DNA of 64,000 nucleotides from JAKFWF01 sp031429105. GTDB lineage: Bacteria > Pseudomonadota > Alphaproteobacteria > Rhizobiales > Hyphomicrobiaceae. Shown one piece after another: positions 41,224-50,219 of the stretch. Both the position numbers and the translations under genes were made by a program. The notes under the pieces are model-generated. The model did not search any database. It was not told the origin of the DNA and saw nothing but the letters and a program-made list of their open reading frames with translations. How positions within the stretch are numbered: position 1 is the stretch's first letter; each line of letters starts with the position of its first letter. The stretch covers positions 1 to 64,000 of the forward strand of contig JANOYV010000144.1 of the NCBI GenBank assembly GCA_031429105.1. Reading direction: 5' to 3'.

Positions 41224-41501
41224 TATTTACAATGCTGAGTTTGGATATAGATCGCGCAATTCGAATTGCGCGATCTTGCTGCATTTGACATTGAGTAACG
41301 AGTGTAAAATTTAATGAAGCATGAAGTCAATCGAAACAAATTGAATTGAATTCGTTTTAATTTTTGATGACGTTCTGCACGGAGCTTTGAAAACTCTATG
41401 TCATCTTGGAATTGAAGGGCGCATTGCGACTTTTCGTAATGCGTCGACGAAATTAAGCGTGGGATCCCATTTGTTGGGATAGTAACAGACAAGGATTTGC
41501 T
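41224..41501. other. Intergenic region before the RTX genes, with a perfect palindrome
   Basis: 278 bases, AT-rich. It starts with a 28-base perfect palindrome (41249-41276). AAGGA precedes ATG 41502. No gene or RNA is otherwise seen. Confidence 0.4.
41249..41276. terminator. 28-base perfect palindrome after algD
   Basis: AGATCGCGCAATTC joined directly to GAATTGCGCGATCT; as RNA this folds into a 12-base stem with a TTCG loop. It lies 26 bases after the algD stop. The following T-run is weak (TTGCTGCATTT), so it may be a terminator, an mRNA 3'-end stabiliser or a protein-binding site. Confidence 0.5.
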
Positions 41502-44351
41502 ATGTCAGGTAGTGCAAAATCAGTGAGTGGCAGCGGGGGCAGTTCTAGCGCCAACGTCACGATGACCGATGATTTTAATGGCTCGGTCGTGTTCAACGGC
41601 GAGTCGGCCGGCTACAAAAATGCAGTGGGCATGTATAACTATTCGGCCGACGGCGCGATCACGGGCGTGAAGATACTCTGGGCGAATGCCTCCCTCAAAG
41701 GGTCCGGAGGCGATCTCCAGGCCAACAAAAGTGCTCTCGATGTAGCCCTCCATTCGGGCGACAAGGTTGGGTTCTTCGTGATCCCCGACAGCTATTCTCA
41801 GAAGGGTATGGCTGAGGTGCTCAACAGCACATCGGGAAGCTTCAAGTTCGTTGATGCTAACGGCAAACCGGGTAACATCAATGGCGGCTCAGAACTGAAG
41901 CTTGTCCACGTAAACTCCAGCGGTATTGAGACGGTTGTTAAGTCAGCTTATGGAACATCGATTTTCCACAGCACCGATGATGGCTCAAAGGGACTCAACG
42001 GTGACAAGCTCAATCACGTCGTAACGACTGTCGATGCCGACAAGGGCACGATCAAGATCGGTTTTGAAGATCTCAAGGGTGGTGGCGACAAGGACTATGA
42101 TGACAGCGTCATCACAATCAACGTTGGTTCCTCGAATGCGAAATTGATCGCATCAGGATCGGCAGACAAGGTTCTCGCTGAACGGGCTGCTGAAAAGGTC
42201 GCTGCCGAAAAGGCCGCTGCTGAAAAAGCTGCCGCCGAGAAGGTGGCGAAGGAAGCATCCGACAAGAACAACAGTGACGACAATAAGCACGACGGTCGTG
42301 GTCACGGCGATGGCGACCACAACGACGACGGCCACGACGACAACGGGCAAGGGCCAGTGAAGAAAGCAGAAAAAGAAGCAGCTGAGAAGGTCGCTGCCGA
42401 AAAAGCTGCCGCGGAGAAAGCTGCTGCTGAAAAGCTCGCTGCCGATCAGGCCGCCGCCGAAAAGGCTGCTGCTGAAAAGGTAGCCGCTGAGAAGGCCGCT
42501 GCAGAAAAGCTGGCCGCTGAGTATGCCGCCGAAAAGCAGGTCGCAGCAGATGCCGAAGCCGCCAAGCACGCTGCCGGTGAGATGCTGGTTGATGGCAGCT
42601 TCGAACAGGCTGACGTTGGTCACAACACCTGGGGTCACCAGGCCGTTGTCGGCGGCTGGCATTCGGGTTCCGAGGTCGAAGTCTGGGGCCGCGATTTCTA
42701 CGGCGTTAAGGCGACGGATGGCGTTAAGGTCGCAGAGCTCGATTACGACCATGGCCTGAGCAATATGTACCAAAACGTCGCGACCGTTTCCGGGCAGTCC
42801 TACACCTTTACATTTGATTATTCCCAACGCAGCGACGCGGCTTCATCGAGCAATACGGTCCAGGTATTCTGGAACGGCGAGCTAGTCGGCAGCGTCGACC
42901 CTGCTTCGACCGATTGGAGCCATGCTTCGTTCCAGGTCATTGGCACCGGCGGTTCGGATCGCATCGAATTCCGTGAGGAAGCCGGCGATAACGACAGCCT
43001 TGGTGGGCTTATCGACAACGCCTCGCTGCGTGCGACTCCTGTTGTCGTCCCGGCCGACGCGCTGATGCTGAAGGCTGCCGATGTCGCAAAGGGCATCACG
43101 TTCGAGTTGCTGAATGGCGGCAACACGGGGGATGAACTCTCGGGCGGCGTTGGCAACGACGAAGTTTATGGTCGTGGTGGTAATGACGTATTGAATGGCG
43201 ACACGAGTGGGCGGGTTACGGCGGCTCTCTCAATCGACGTTTCGCTAGTCGATGCTGACAACTCGAAAACCGTGTTGCTGGTTATTGCAGGCGTGCCAAA
43301 GGGTGCGACGCTTTCAGCGGGTCATGACAATGGCGATGGCAGTTGGTCACTCTCCGTGGATGAGTTGAAGGGGCTCAACGTAACTGCTGATGACGGTTCT
43401 GTGTTCAAGCTTTCGGTCACAGCAACGGCAACCGACGTTACAGGCGCGGTGATGACGCAACATGCGGACATCAACGTTGTGTTCGACAATGGCAACGAAG
43501 ATCTCGTGGTCGGTGGTCGCGGCAACGACGATATCACGGGCGGTGCCGGTAATGACGTTTTGTACGGCGGTGGCTTGCCGACCGGCGCGCCTCCCCATGT
43601 TGTCACGTTTGCTGACAACGACATCGTTCACGGCAACGACGGTAACGACGTTGTCTACGGCAACTCCGGCGATGACCAGGTGTACGGCGACGCCGGGAAC
43701 GACTTCGTATCTGGCGGTCGCGGCGATGACTTTGTCTCGGGCGGCGAAGGCAACGACGTGATGAAGGGCAACTCCGGCAACGACATGATGAATGGCGAAG
43801 CTGGCGATGATCAGATGTCCGGTGGTTCGGGCTTCGATACGCTCGACTTCTCGATGTCGATGAACGGCATGACGGTTGATATGTCGAAGCATGTTGCAAT
43901 CGGCATGGGCAACGACACGATCAACGGTTTCGAGAAAATCATTGGCTCGGAATTCAATGACGTCATGATTGGCGACAGCCACGACAACGTGTTCGTAGGT
44001 GGTGCTGGCGATGACGTTATGCGCGGCGCCAAGGGTAACGATACGTTTGCTGGTGGTAAGGGCAACGACGTCTTCCAGTGGCAGAAGTCGGATGTCTTCA
44101 CTGTCAAGACCGGTGTTGCCTCGCTGGATCACATCACAGACTTCGAAGTCGGCGATAAGTTGGAGCTGACCGGTTTCATCAAGGCCGGCACGAGCGACTT
44201 CGCCAACGTGCTGCATGTAACTGATGGTGCAGCTGGAACGACAGTCTCGGTGAAGTTCGGTGGCCAATTCCACGATGTGGTCGTGCTCGACGGCCTGCAC
44301 GGCCTAACTGCAACCGACATGTTGAAGGACGGGATGCTTCTCGTCGCTTGA
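41502..44351 (+). CDS. RTX matrix protein 1 (DUF4114-like, Lys/Ala/Glu helix, carbohydrate-binding-like, RTX)
   Basis: 949 residues; AAGGA lies eight bases before the ATG. Residues 1-210 resemble DUF4114 (KVGFFVIPDSY, IGFEDLKGGGDKDYDDSVIT). Residues 224-363 are a long helix of AAEKAAAEKVA units interrupted by a His/Asp-rich stretch (HGDGDHNDDGHDD) that may bind metal. Residues 363-513 look like a beta-sandwich carbohydrate-binding domain (LVDGSFEQADVG, QNVATVSGQSYTFTFDYS). RTX nonapeptides (GGxGNDxx) run at about 543-566 and 665-860, with an adhesin-type domain between them. The last 80 residues match the tail shared with the other chromosomal RTX proteins. It should leave the cell by the type I system encoded nearby and bind calcium and polymer outside. 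Confidence 0.82.
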   Translation: MSGSAKSVSGSGGSSSANVTMTDDFNGSVVFNGESAGYKNAVGMYNYSADGAITGVKILWANASLKGSGGDLQANKSALDVALHSGDKVGFFVIPDSYSQKGMAEVLNSTSGSFKFVDANGKPGNINGGSELKLVHVNSSGIETVVKSAYGTSIFHSTDDGSKGLNGDKLNHVVTTVDADKGTIKIGFEDLKGGGDKDYDDSVITINVGSSNAKLIASGSADKVLAERAAEKVAAEKAAAEKAAAEKVAKEASDKNNSDDNKHDGRGHGDGDHNDDGHDDNGQGPVKKAEKEAAEKVAAEKAAAEKAAAEKLAADQAAAEKAAAEKVAAEKAAAEKLAAEYAAEKQVAADAEAAKHAAGEMLVDGSFEQADVGHNTWGHQAVVGGWHSGSEVEVWGRDFYGVKATDGVKVAELDYDHGLSNMYQNVATVSGQSYTFTFDYSQRSDAASSSNTVQVFWNGELVGSVDPASTDWSHASFQVIGTGGSDRIEFREEAGDNDSLGGLIDNASLRATPVVVPADALMLKAADVAKGITFELLNGGNTGDELSGGVGNDEVYGRGGNDVLNGDTSGRVTAALSIDVSLVDADNSKTVLLVIAGVPKGATLSAGHDNGDGSWSLSVDELKGLNVTADDGSVFKLSVTATATDVTGAVMTQHADINVVFDNGNEDLVVGGRGNDDITGGAGNDVLYGGGLPTGAPPHVVTFADNDIVHGNDGNDVVYGNSGDDQVYGDAGNDFVSGGRGDDFVSGGEGNDVMKGNSGNDMMNGEAGDDQMSGGSGFDTLDFSMSMNGMTVDMSKHVAIGMGNDTINGFEKIIGSEFNDVMIGDSHDNVFVGGAGDDVMRGAKGNDTFAGGKGNDVFQWQKSDVFTVKTGVASLDHITDFEVGDKLELTGFIKAGTSDFANVLHVTDGAAGTTVSVKFGGQFHDVVVLDGLHGLTATDMLKDGMLLVA

Positions 44352-44682
44352 AATCAAATCCATCGTGGGCGAGAGGGCTTGCTCCCCGCCTCGTCGCCCA
44401 CGGATAGAAGTCATCCAGTCATTTACCTTTACCTCAAGGACGCGCCCCTCCCAGGTCGCGTCTTTTTTTTGTTCAAAATAATAGAAAAAGACTCAGTGAT
44501 AAAATTTGAACTAAATCCACTCTGCCGAACAAACGAGAGCTTCATGCGCACTTGCTAGATTGATAATAACGGAGCGTTGATTTGATCGGATTCTGAATGA
44601 ACTATTGACCGTTGTGATAATAAATAAAACTGATCGAACATGACACTTGAAAAATGAAACTTGAATTGGTCGGGGGACTGCA
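44352..44682. other. Intergenic region between RTX genes 1 and 2
   Basis: 331 bases: the terminator at 44439-44470, then an AT-rich stretch (44475-44670) likely to hold the promoter of RTX gene 2. No gene is seen. Confidence 0.4.
44439..44470 (+). terminator. Intrinsic terminator after RTX gene 1
   Basis: GACGCG (44439-44444), a 12-base loop, CGCGTC (44457-44462) and eight T. It separates RTX gene 1 from RTX gene 2. Confidence 0.75.
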
Positions 44683-45591
44683 ATGGCACTTGCTACAGAT
44701 CTAACGCTTCAAGACATCATCATGGGAGATGCCAACAATAACGTTTTGTCTGCCACAGTCGTCAATTCCAAAATAACCGGCAATGGCGGCGATGATGCAA
44801 TCTATGGAAACTACGGCGACGATCAGCTGTTTGGTGGCAATGGCAACGACACCATCGATGGTGGGGCCGGCGACGATCTGGTGCGTGGCGGCACCGGAGA
44901 CGATGTGCTCGACGGCAACATAGGCGATGACGTATTGTACGGAGATACCGGCAATGATCACGTCGCCGGTGGTGATGGTCAGGATCAAATCTTGGGTGGC
45001 GATGGTGACGATGAGATCAGGGGTGGCGGCGGCGATGATCTCTTGAATGGTGGGAAGGGCCACGACGCCGTTGTTGGTGATAGCGGTGACGATCAGTTGT
45101 TCGGCAATAGCGGCGATGATTTGCTATTGGGTGGCGATGGCACAGATACGCTTGAGGGCGGCACTGGCAACGACATGCTGGATGGCGGCTCAGATAACGA
45201 TCATCTCAACGGTGGTGGTGGCGATGACATCGTCTCCGGTGGCTCAGGATCCGATTCAATTCGCGGCGGCACAGGCATCGATATTATGACCGGGGGAGAT
45301 GGTTTCGATACCTTTTCGTTCTCGCTGAATGATGTGATGCCTGGTGGTGTATATCAAGGCATGGACGTGATCACCGACTTCAGCTCAACAGAGCGATTAG
45401 ACCTGTCCGACTTTACCAATGGGTCGAGCGATAACATCGACGATGTCGTCCAGATCAATTGGCAATCGGGTGACTTGGATTCTGTTTTGTCGATCAAGAT
45501 CGGTGACGCATTCGTGGATGTTGCACTTTTGGTTGGCGTCCAGGGTGGCAGTGCCTCGGCTTGGGCATCGGACGGGATGATCCTGGCGTAA
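44683..45591 (+). CDS. RTX matrix protein 2 (short RTX-only protein)
   Basis: 302 residues; a G-rich leader (GGGGGA) precedes the ATG. After 20 residues the protein is a continuous block of RTX nonapeptides to about residue 205 (GGNGNDTID, GGAGDDLVR, GGTGDDVLD). The tail (ITDFSSTERLDLSDF, VDVALLVGVQGGSASAW, GMILA) matches the secretion end of the other three. There is no enzyme domain, so the product is essentially a calcium-folded beta-roll with an export signal. It may act as a structural filler or an alginate-binding module, like the R-modules of AlgE epimerases. Confidence 0.82.
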   Translation: MALATDLTLQDIIMGDANNNVLSATVVNSKITGNGGDDAIYGNYGDDQLFGGNGNDTIDGGAGDDLVRGGTGDDVLDGNIGDDVLYGDTGNDHVAGGDGQDQILGGDGDDEIRGGGGDDLLNGGKGHDAVVGDSGDDQLFGNSGDDLLLGGDGTDTLEGGTGNDMLDGGSDNDHLNGGGGDDIVSGGSGSDSIRGGTGIDIMTGGDGFDTFSFSLNDVMPGGVYQGMDVITDFSSTERLDLSDFTNGSSDNIDDVVQINWQSGDLDSVLSIKIGDAFVDVALLVGVQGGSASAWASDGMILA

Positions 45592-45611
45592 CAAGCAAGA
45601 TTGCTGATTCG

Positions 45612-45646
45612 GAATAGCCATCGCACTAAAGGTGTGATGGCTATTC
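45612..45646 (+). terminator. Long hairpin after RTX gene 2
   Basis: GAATAGCCATCGCAC pairs with GTGTGATGGCTATTC (one G-T pair) around a five-base loop. No T-run follows directly, so it may end or stabilise the transcript. Confidence 0.55.
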
Positions 45647-45821
45647 GGTTGAGTAAGATTAAGAATTGGTAAAACGAAGTGCTAATACTTGAGCAAGTTT
45701 TTATCCGTATTACGGATTGATCGTGAACGATCGCTTTTTATATTTGTGCTAAAAGTTGGTCTAGGATTAGTGGCATTGCGTGTGCCCGCTCGATTGAACT
45801 TGAATTAAGGCGTGAGCTAAA

Positions 45822-48569
45822 ATGGCGACAATCAACGGTACCGCGATTGGCGACGTCATCACCGGCACGGCCGAGGATGATTTGATCGATGGTGGCGCAG
45901 GCAATGACCGTATTAATGGCGGCGCAGGTAATGATCGTATCATCGGTGGTCTTGGCAATGATGCGCTAACCGGCGATGCCGGTAATGACACGATCAATGG
46001 CGGCGATGGCAACGACGCATTTTATGGCGGCGGCAACGACGATACGCTGTACGGCGAGAACGGCGACGACACCATGAATGGTGACGGCGGCAACGATCTG
46101 CTGTTCGGTGGCGCCGGTAACGATATTTTAAATGGCGGCACTGGAAACGATACGCTGAATGGTGGCGTAGGTGTCAACGTCTTCAATGGTGGTTCAGGCG
46201 TCGATACGGTTGTCTTGGAACTTGCTTCGGGCAGCCTGAACGCTGCCATGCGGTCGGATCTTGCCGCGCTGAAGTCCTTTATGGATGCGCAATTGGCATC
46301 AGCTGGTTCAACGGTCGCACTCAGCACGCAGACGGCGGGCGCAACGTTGCAACTTAGCGCCCTTGGCCTGACGATCAGCAATATAGAGAGCGTAAAGGTC
46401 CTTCTTGATGGCGTTGAAACCCCAATCACCGCATTGATCAACTGCGCTCCAACTGCAGACACCGCGGTGGCCGTCAGTGCCAACGAAGATGTTGCCTTTA
46501 CTGGTTCGGTCTTGGCTGCTGACCCTGACGGTGATGTCCTGGGTTACGCGGTCGCTACCGGCCCGGCCTACGGCGCATTGGCGCTTGATGCTGCGACTGG
46601 TCAGTACACCTATACGCCCGGTACAAACTTCAATGGCTCGGACAGTTTCCAGGTCAAGGTCGCCGATCCGTCAGGTGCTTTCACGACACAGACCGTTAAC
46701 GTCGGCGTTGTCGCTGTGAACGATGCGCCGGTCGTTGCTGCTGCTACGGTTGCAGTCGCGACCAACGAAGACACGGCGATCACGGGTGCGGTTGTCGCGT
46801 CAGACATCGACGGTGACGTGTTGGGGTACGCTGTTGCAACGGGTCCAGCCCATGGTGCGTTGGCGCTCGATGCCGCGACCGGCCAGTACACCTATACGCC
46901 GGGCGCGAACTTCAATGGCTCGGACCGTTTCCAGGTCAAGGTTGCCGATTCGTCGGGTGCTTTCGCGACACAGACCGTTAACGTCGGCGTTGTCGCTGTG
47001 AACGATGCGCCGGTCGTTGCTGCTGCTACGGTTGCAGTCGCGACCAACGAAGACACGGCGATCACTGGTGTGGTTGTCGCGTCAGACATCGACGGCGATG
47101 TCCTGGGTTACGTGGTCGCCACGGGCCCGGCTCACGGCGCGTTAGTGCTCGATAGCGCGACCGGCCAGTATACCTATTCGCCAGAAGCTAATTTTAGCGG
47201 TGCAGACAAATTCATCGTCCAAGTGACCGATGCTGTGGGTGCCACTGCGAGCCAAACAATCAATGTATCAACGGCTGGCGTTGTTGATGCGCCGACATTG
47301 TCGACCGTAAATCAGTCGATTTCGCTGTCTGGTAGTGTTCAGGTTGGAACCAGGGTAGGTGATACCATCGTTGCTGCTGCGGGCGTCACGCACATACTAG
47401 GTGCAGCTGGCAACGACACGATCATTGCCGCGAACGCATCAACTGTAACTACGTTACTTGGAATTGCCGCAGCGTTGCAGGATCGCGATGGTTCCGAGCA
47501 ATTAACGGTTCAAGTCAGTGGCGTACCAGCCGGTGGTCACTTGTCGGCCGGGCAGGTCAACGCTAATGGATCCTGGACGCTGACCCCTGCCAACCTGGTT
47601 GGGCTAACGATCACCGCACCGACACTATCGGACATCACGTTGCATGTTACTGCAACTTCAACTGAAATCGCAGGCGGCTCGTCCACGGTTGCCCACGATT
47701 TGACCATCACTTTCGATCGGGCAGCCGCACCTAGCATTATCGAAGGTGGCTCCGGCAGCGACAGCATTGTTGGAAGTGCTGCTGGCGATGTAATCTACGG
47801 TGGTAGCATGCCGAAAGGCACTGTTTCTGTGCCAAGCATCGCCAGCGAGAAAGATAACGATATCATCCACGGTGGTGATGGCAACGATACGATTTATGGC
47901 CAGAAGGGCAACGATCAGCTGTTTGGCGAAAACGGCGATGACAGTTTGTTCGGCGGCAAGGGCGACGACCTTTTGTATGGTGGTCTTGGTCACAACACCA
48001 TCAAGGGTGACAGCGGCAACGACACGATTTTTGCCCAAGGCGGTGACGATACAGTCTCGGGTGGCACCGGTTTCGATACACTTGATTTCTCATTGTCCAA
48101 CGGCGGCATCGCAATCGACGTCAGCAAAGGGACCGCCTTAGGATTTAACACTGCGGCCTTCTCGAGCATCGAGAAAATCGTCGGTTCGGCTTATGCCGAC
48201 GATTACAAGGGCAGCTCGGACGCAGACGTATTCATCGGTGGCGCCGACGATGACATGATCCGCGGCCTTGGTGGTGCCGATACCTTGACCGGTGGGTCGG
48301 GTCGCGACACGTTTGTGTACTTGGGCAAAGATGCTGGCGCCGTCGATCACATCACGGACTTTGTCGCAGGCGACCGACTTGATCTGCACGATTTCTTGAA
48401 ATCTGCGAAGTTCGCATCCATCGGCGATGTCGTGCACGTTCACGATAGCGCAGCTGGTTCAACCATCTCAGTCAAGACGAGTTCGGGTTTTGTTGATCTT
48501 GTCGTGCTTGATGGCGTGCATGGCACGTCGGCGCAAGATCTGCTCTCGCACGGCATGATTTTGGCGTGA
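45822..48569 (+). CDS. RTX matrix protein 3 with three cadherin-like repeats
   Basis: 915 residues. RTX repeats occupy residues 20-123. Three tandem cadherin/tandem-95-like domains (about 210-483) follow, each with NEDxAxTGxVxAxDxDGDVLGY, GALALDAATGQYTYTP and NFNGSDxFQVKVAD. An adhesin-type domain at 527-640 (LQDRDGSEQLTVQVSGVPAG, NGSWTLTPANLVGLTI) is also found in RTX protein 1. A second RTX block runs to about 830, then the common secretion tail (DHITDFVAGDRLDLHDF, GFVDLVVLDGVHG, GMILA). It looks like an extended calcium-stiffened adhesin or matrix fibre exported by the type I system. Confidence 0.84.
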   Translation: MATINGTAIGDVITGTAEDDLIDGGAGNDRINGGAGNDRIIGGLGNDALTGDAGNDTINGGDGNDAFYGGGNDDTLYGENGDDTMNGDGGNDLLFGGAGNDILNGGTGNDTLNGGVGVNVFNGGSGVDTVVLELASGSLNAAMRSDLAALKSFMDAQLASAGSTVALSTQTAGATLQLSALGLTISNIESVKVLLDGVETPITALINCAPTADTAVAVSANEDVAFTGSVLAADPDGDVLGYAVATGPAYGALALDAATGQYTYTPGTNFNGSDSFQVKVADPSGAFTTQTVNVGVVAVNDAPVVAAATVAVATNEDTAITGAVVASDIDGDVLGYAVATGPAHGALALDAATGQYTYTPGANFNGSDRFQVKVADSSGAFATQTVNVGVVAVNDAPVVAAATVAVATNEDTAITGVVVASDIDGDVLGYVVATGPAHGALVLDSATGQYTYSPEANFSGADKFIVQVTDAVGATASQTINVSTAGVVDAPTLSTVNQSISLSGSVQVGTRVGDTIVAAAGVTHILGAAGNDTIIAANASTVTTLLGIAAALQDRDGSEQLTVQVSGVPAGGHLSAGQVNANGSWTLTPANLVGLTITAPTLSDITLHVTATSTEIAGGSSTVAHDLTITFDRAAAPSIIEGGSGSDSIVGSAAGDVIYGGSMPKGTVSVPSIASEKDNDIIHGGDGNDTIYGQKGNDQLFGENGDDSLFGGKGDDLLYGGLGHNTIKGDSGNDTIFAQGGDDTVSGGTGFDTLDFSLSNGGIAIDVSKGTALGFNTAAFSSIEKIVGSAYADDYKGSSDADVFIGGADDDMIRGLGGADTLTGGSGRDTFVYLGKDAGAVDHITDFVAGDRLDLHDFLKSAKFASIGDVVHVHDSAAGSTISVKTSSGFVDLVVLDGVHGTSAQDLLSHGMILA
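46455..47270 (+). repeat. Three 282-bp tandem repeats inside RTX gene 3
   Basis: Units of 94 codons; the word GTTAACGTCGGCGTTGTCGC recurs at 46695 and 46977, exactly 282 bases apart, with long identical stretches between units. The third unit is more diverged toward its end. The near identity at silent sites points to recent duplication or gene conversion. Confidence 0.85.
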
Positions 48570-48687
48570 TCTTCACGATCAATTAACCGAATCTTCAGTT
48601 GAGCCCAATATGGTTGTCGCTGAATTAGCGTGAATCGAGGGGGGCCTCGGTGCGCTCGCCACAAGTACGTGTCGGTGAGGTATTGCG

Positions 48688-50136
48688 ATGTTGAAGCGTA
48701 GGGTTGACGGGACTGCGGGCAATGACACGATCATTGCTGCGCCCGAAGGCGACGTGATCTATGGCAATGCCGGTGATGACACGCTCATCGGTGGACTGGG
48801 CAACGATGTTCTCGTGGGCGATGCTGGCCGAGATACAATTACCGGTGGCGCGGGCAGTGATGCGATCTACGGCGGCGGCGGAAACGACATCCTTAGTGGC
48901 GGCGACGGCGACGACAAGATCTGGGGTGACGGTGGCGATGATCGTATCAGCGGCGACGCGGGGAACGATTTGATTTACGGCGCCGATGGCAACGACACCA
49001 TTGATGGTGGCGCTGGTAGCGATTCGATCAGTGGTGATGCCGGCAACGACATTCTGCGCGGTGAGGACGGTAACGATATCTTGATTGGCGGCGATGGCGA
49101 CGACCTGCTCGAAGGCGGCGTTGGTGATGATAAACTCTATGGCGGCGCGGGCAACGATCGGTTGATCGGTGGCGAGGGCGTCAACTTTATTGATGGCGGT
49201 TCAGGCGACAACGTGATTGTCAGCGGCTCCGGCAAGGACGAACTTGTCGGCGGCGACGGGATCGATACGATTGAGGCCGGCGGTGGCGACGATGTGCTGT
49301 CAGGTAATGGCGGCAACGACGTGCTCAAGGGCGGCGATGGCAATGATCAAGTGACGGGCGGCCTCGGCGACGACCAGTTAATGGGCGATGCTGGTAACGA
49401 CCGGCTTTCAGGTGGCGACGGCAACGATACGCTCGCGGGCGGCCTTGGCGACGACGTCTTGCTGGGAGAGGTCGGTAACGATGTCATGAACGGTGATGCC
49501 GGCAACGACAAGCTCGATGGGGGGCTCGGTGCCGATGAACTGCACGGCGCGACCGGCAACGACACGCTTCTCGGTGGCGACGGTAGTGACAAGTTATTCG
49601 GCGAGGACGGCACCGATTACCTCATCGGCGGTTCAGGCGACGATTTGCTCAACGGCGGCGCCAGCAATGACATTCTCGAAGGTGGCATCGGCAACGATGG
49701 CTTTTTTGCCGGCGGTGGCAACGATCAGATATTCGGCGGTGACGGCAATGACCGCGTGTTTGGCGATGCTGGGAACGACCAGATTTTCGGTGGGCGCGGC
49801 AACGACATCATGACCGGTGGTGAATTGAAGAATCTCGGTGCTGCGGGCAACGATAGCTTCGGTTGGTTGCGGGCCGATATCGTCAACACGGATGGCTCAA
49901 GGGCTGGATTTGACCATATTACTGACTTCGGAGCCGGTGATCGGCTTGATTTCTCGGGTGTCTTCAACGGATCCCCACCAGGCCGCCTCGCCGACGCGAT
50001 CCATATAACGGACACCGTGTCCGGCACTGTGGTTTCGGTCGATCTGGGTTCTGGTTTCGTCGATGTCGTTATGCTCGACGATGTTCACGGCCTACAAATC
50101 GATGATCTTACCCACTCGAGTTCGTTTATCATTTAG
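48688..50136 (+). CDS. RTX matrix protein 4 (long RTX-only protein)
   Basis: 482 residues; GAGG lies seven bases before the ATG. RTX nonapeptides run almost unbroken from residue 8 to about 385 (GNAGDDTLI, GGLGNDVLV, GDAGNDLIY), more than 35 units, making a very long beta-roll. The tail (FDHITDFGAGDRLDFSGVF, GFVDVVMLDDVHG) matches the other three but ends in SSSFII instead of GMILA. Its low-complexity DNA creates long false frames on the reverse strand. Likely a calcium-binding structural protein exported by the transporter encoded next. Confidence 0.84.
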   Translation: MLKRRVDGTAGNDTIIAAPEGDVIYGNAGDDTLIGGLGNDVLVGDAGRDTITGGAGSDAIYGGGGNDILSGGDGDDKIWGDGGDDRISGDAGNDLIYGADGNDTIDGGAGSDSISGDAGNDILRGEDGNDILIGGDGDDLLEGGVGDDKLYGGAGNDRLIGGEGVNFIDGGSGDNVIVSGSGKDELVGGDGIDTIEAGGGDDVLSGNGGNDVLKGGDGNDQVTGGLGDDQLMGDAGNDRLSGGDGNDTLAGGLGDDVLLGEVGNDVMNGDAGNDKLDGGLGADELHGATGNDTLLGGDGSDKLFGEDGTDYLIGGSGDDLLNGGASNDILEGGIGNDGFFAGGGNDQIFGGDGNDRVFGDAGNDQIFGGRGNDIMTGGELKNLGAAGNDSFGWLRADIVNTDGSRAGFDHITDFGAGDRLDFSGVFNGSPPGRLADAIHITDTVSGTVVSVDLGSGFVDVVMLDDVHGLQIDDLTHSSSFII

Positions 50137-50219
50137 AACTCTTCGGTAAGGTTGCTGTAACGCACTCCTGTGGAAGCCATTAGGCATATGCAGCGAAGGC
50201 GTTCAGCGGATCGGTGCGC

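Noticed and set aside
43347..44300. 317-residue antisense frame in RTX gene 1
   Set aside because: Same cause as in the other RTX genes; repeats of VA/HxVI are translation artefacts.
44740..50000. Short regular repeats resembling a CRISPR array
   Set aside because: They are the 27-bp codon repeats of RTX nonapeptides inside intact coding frames; no unique spacers or cas genes.
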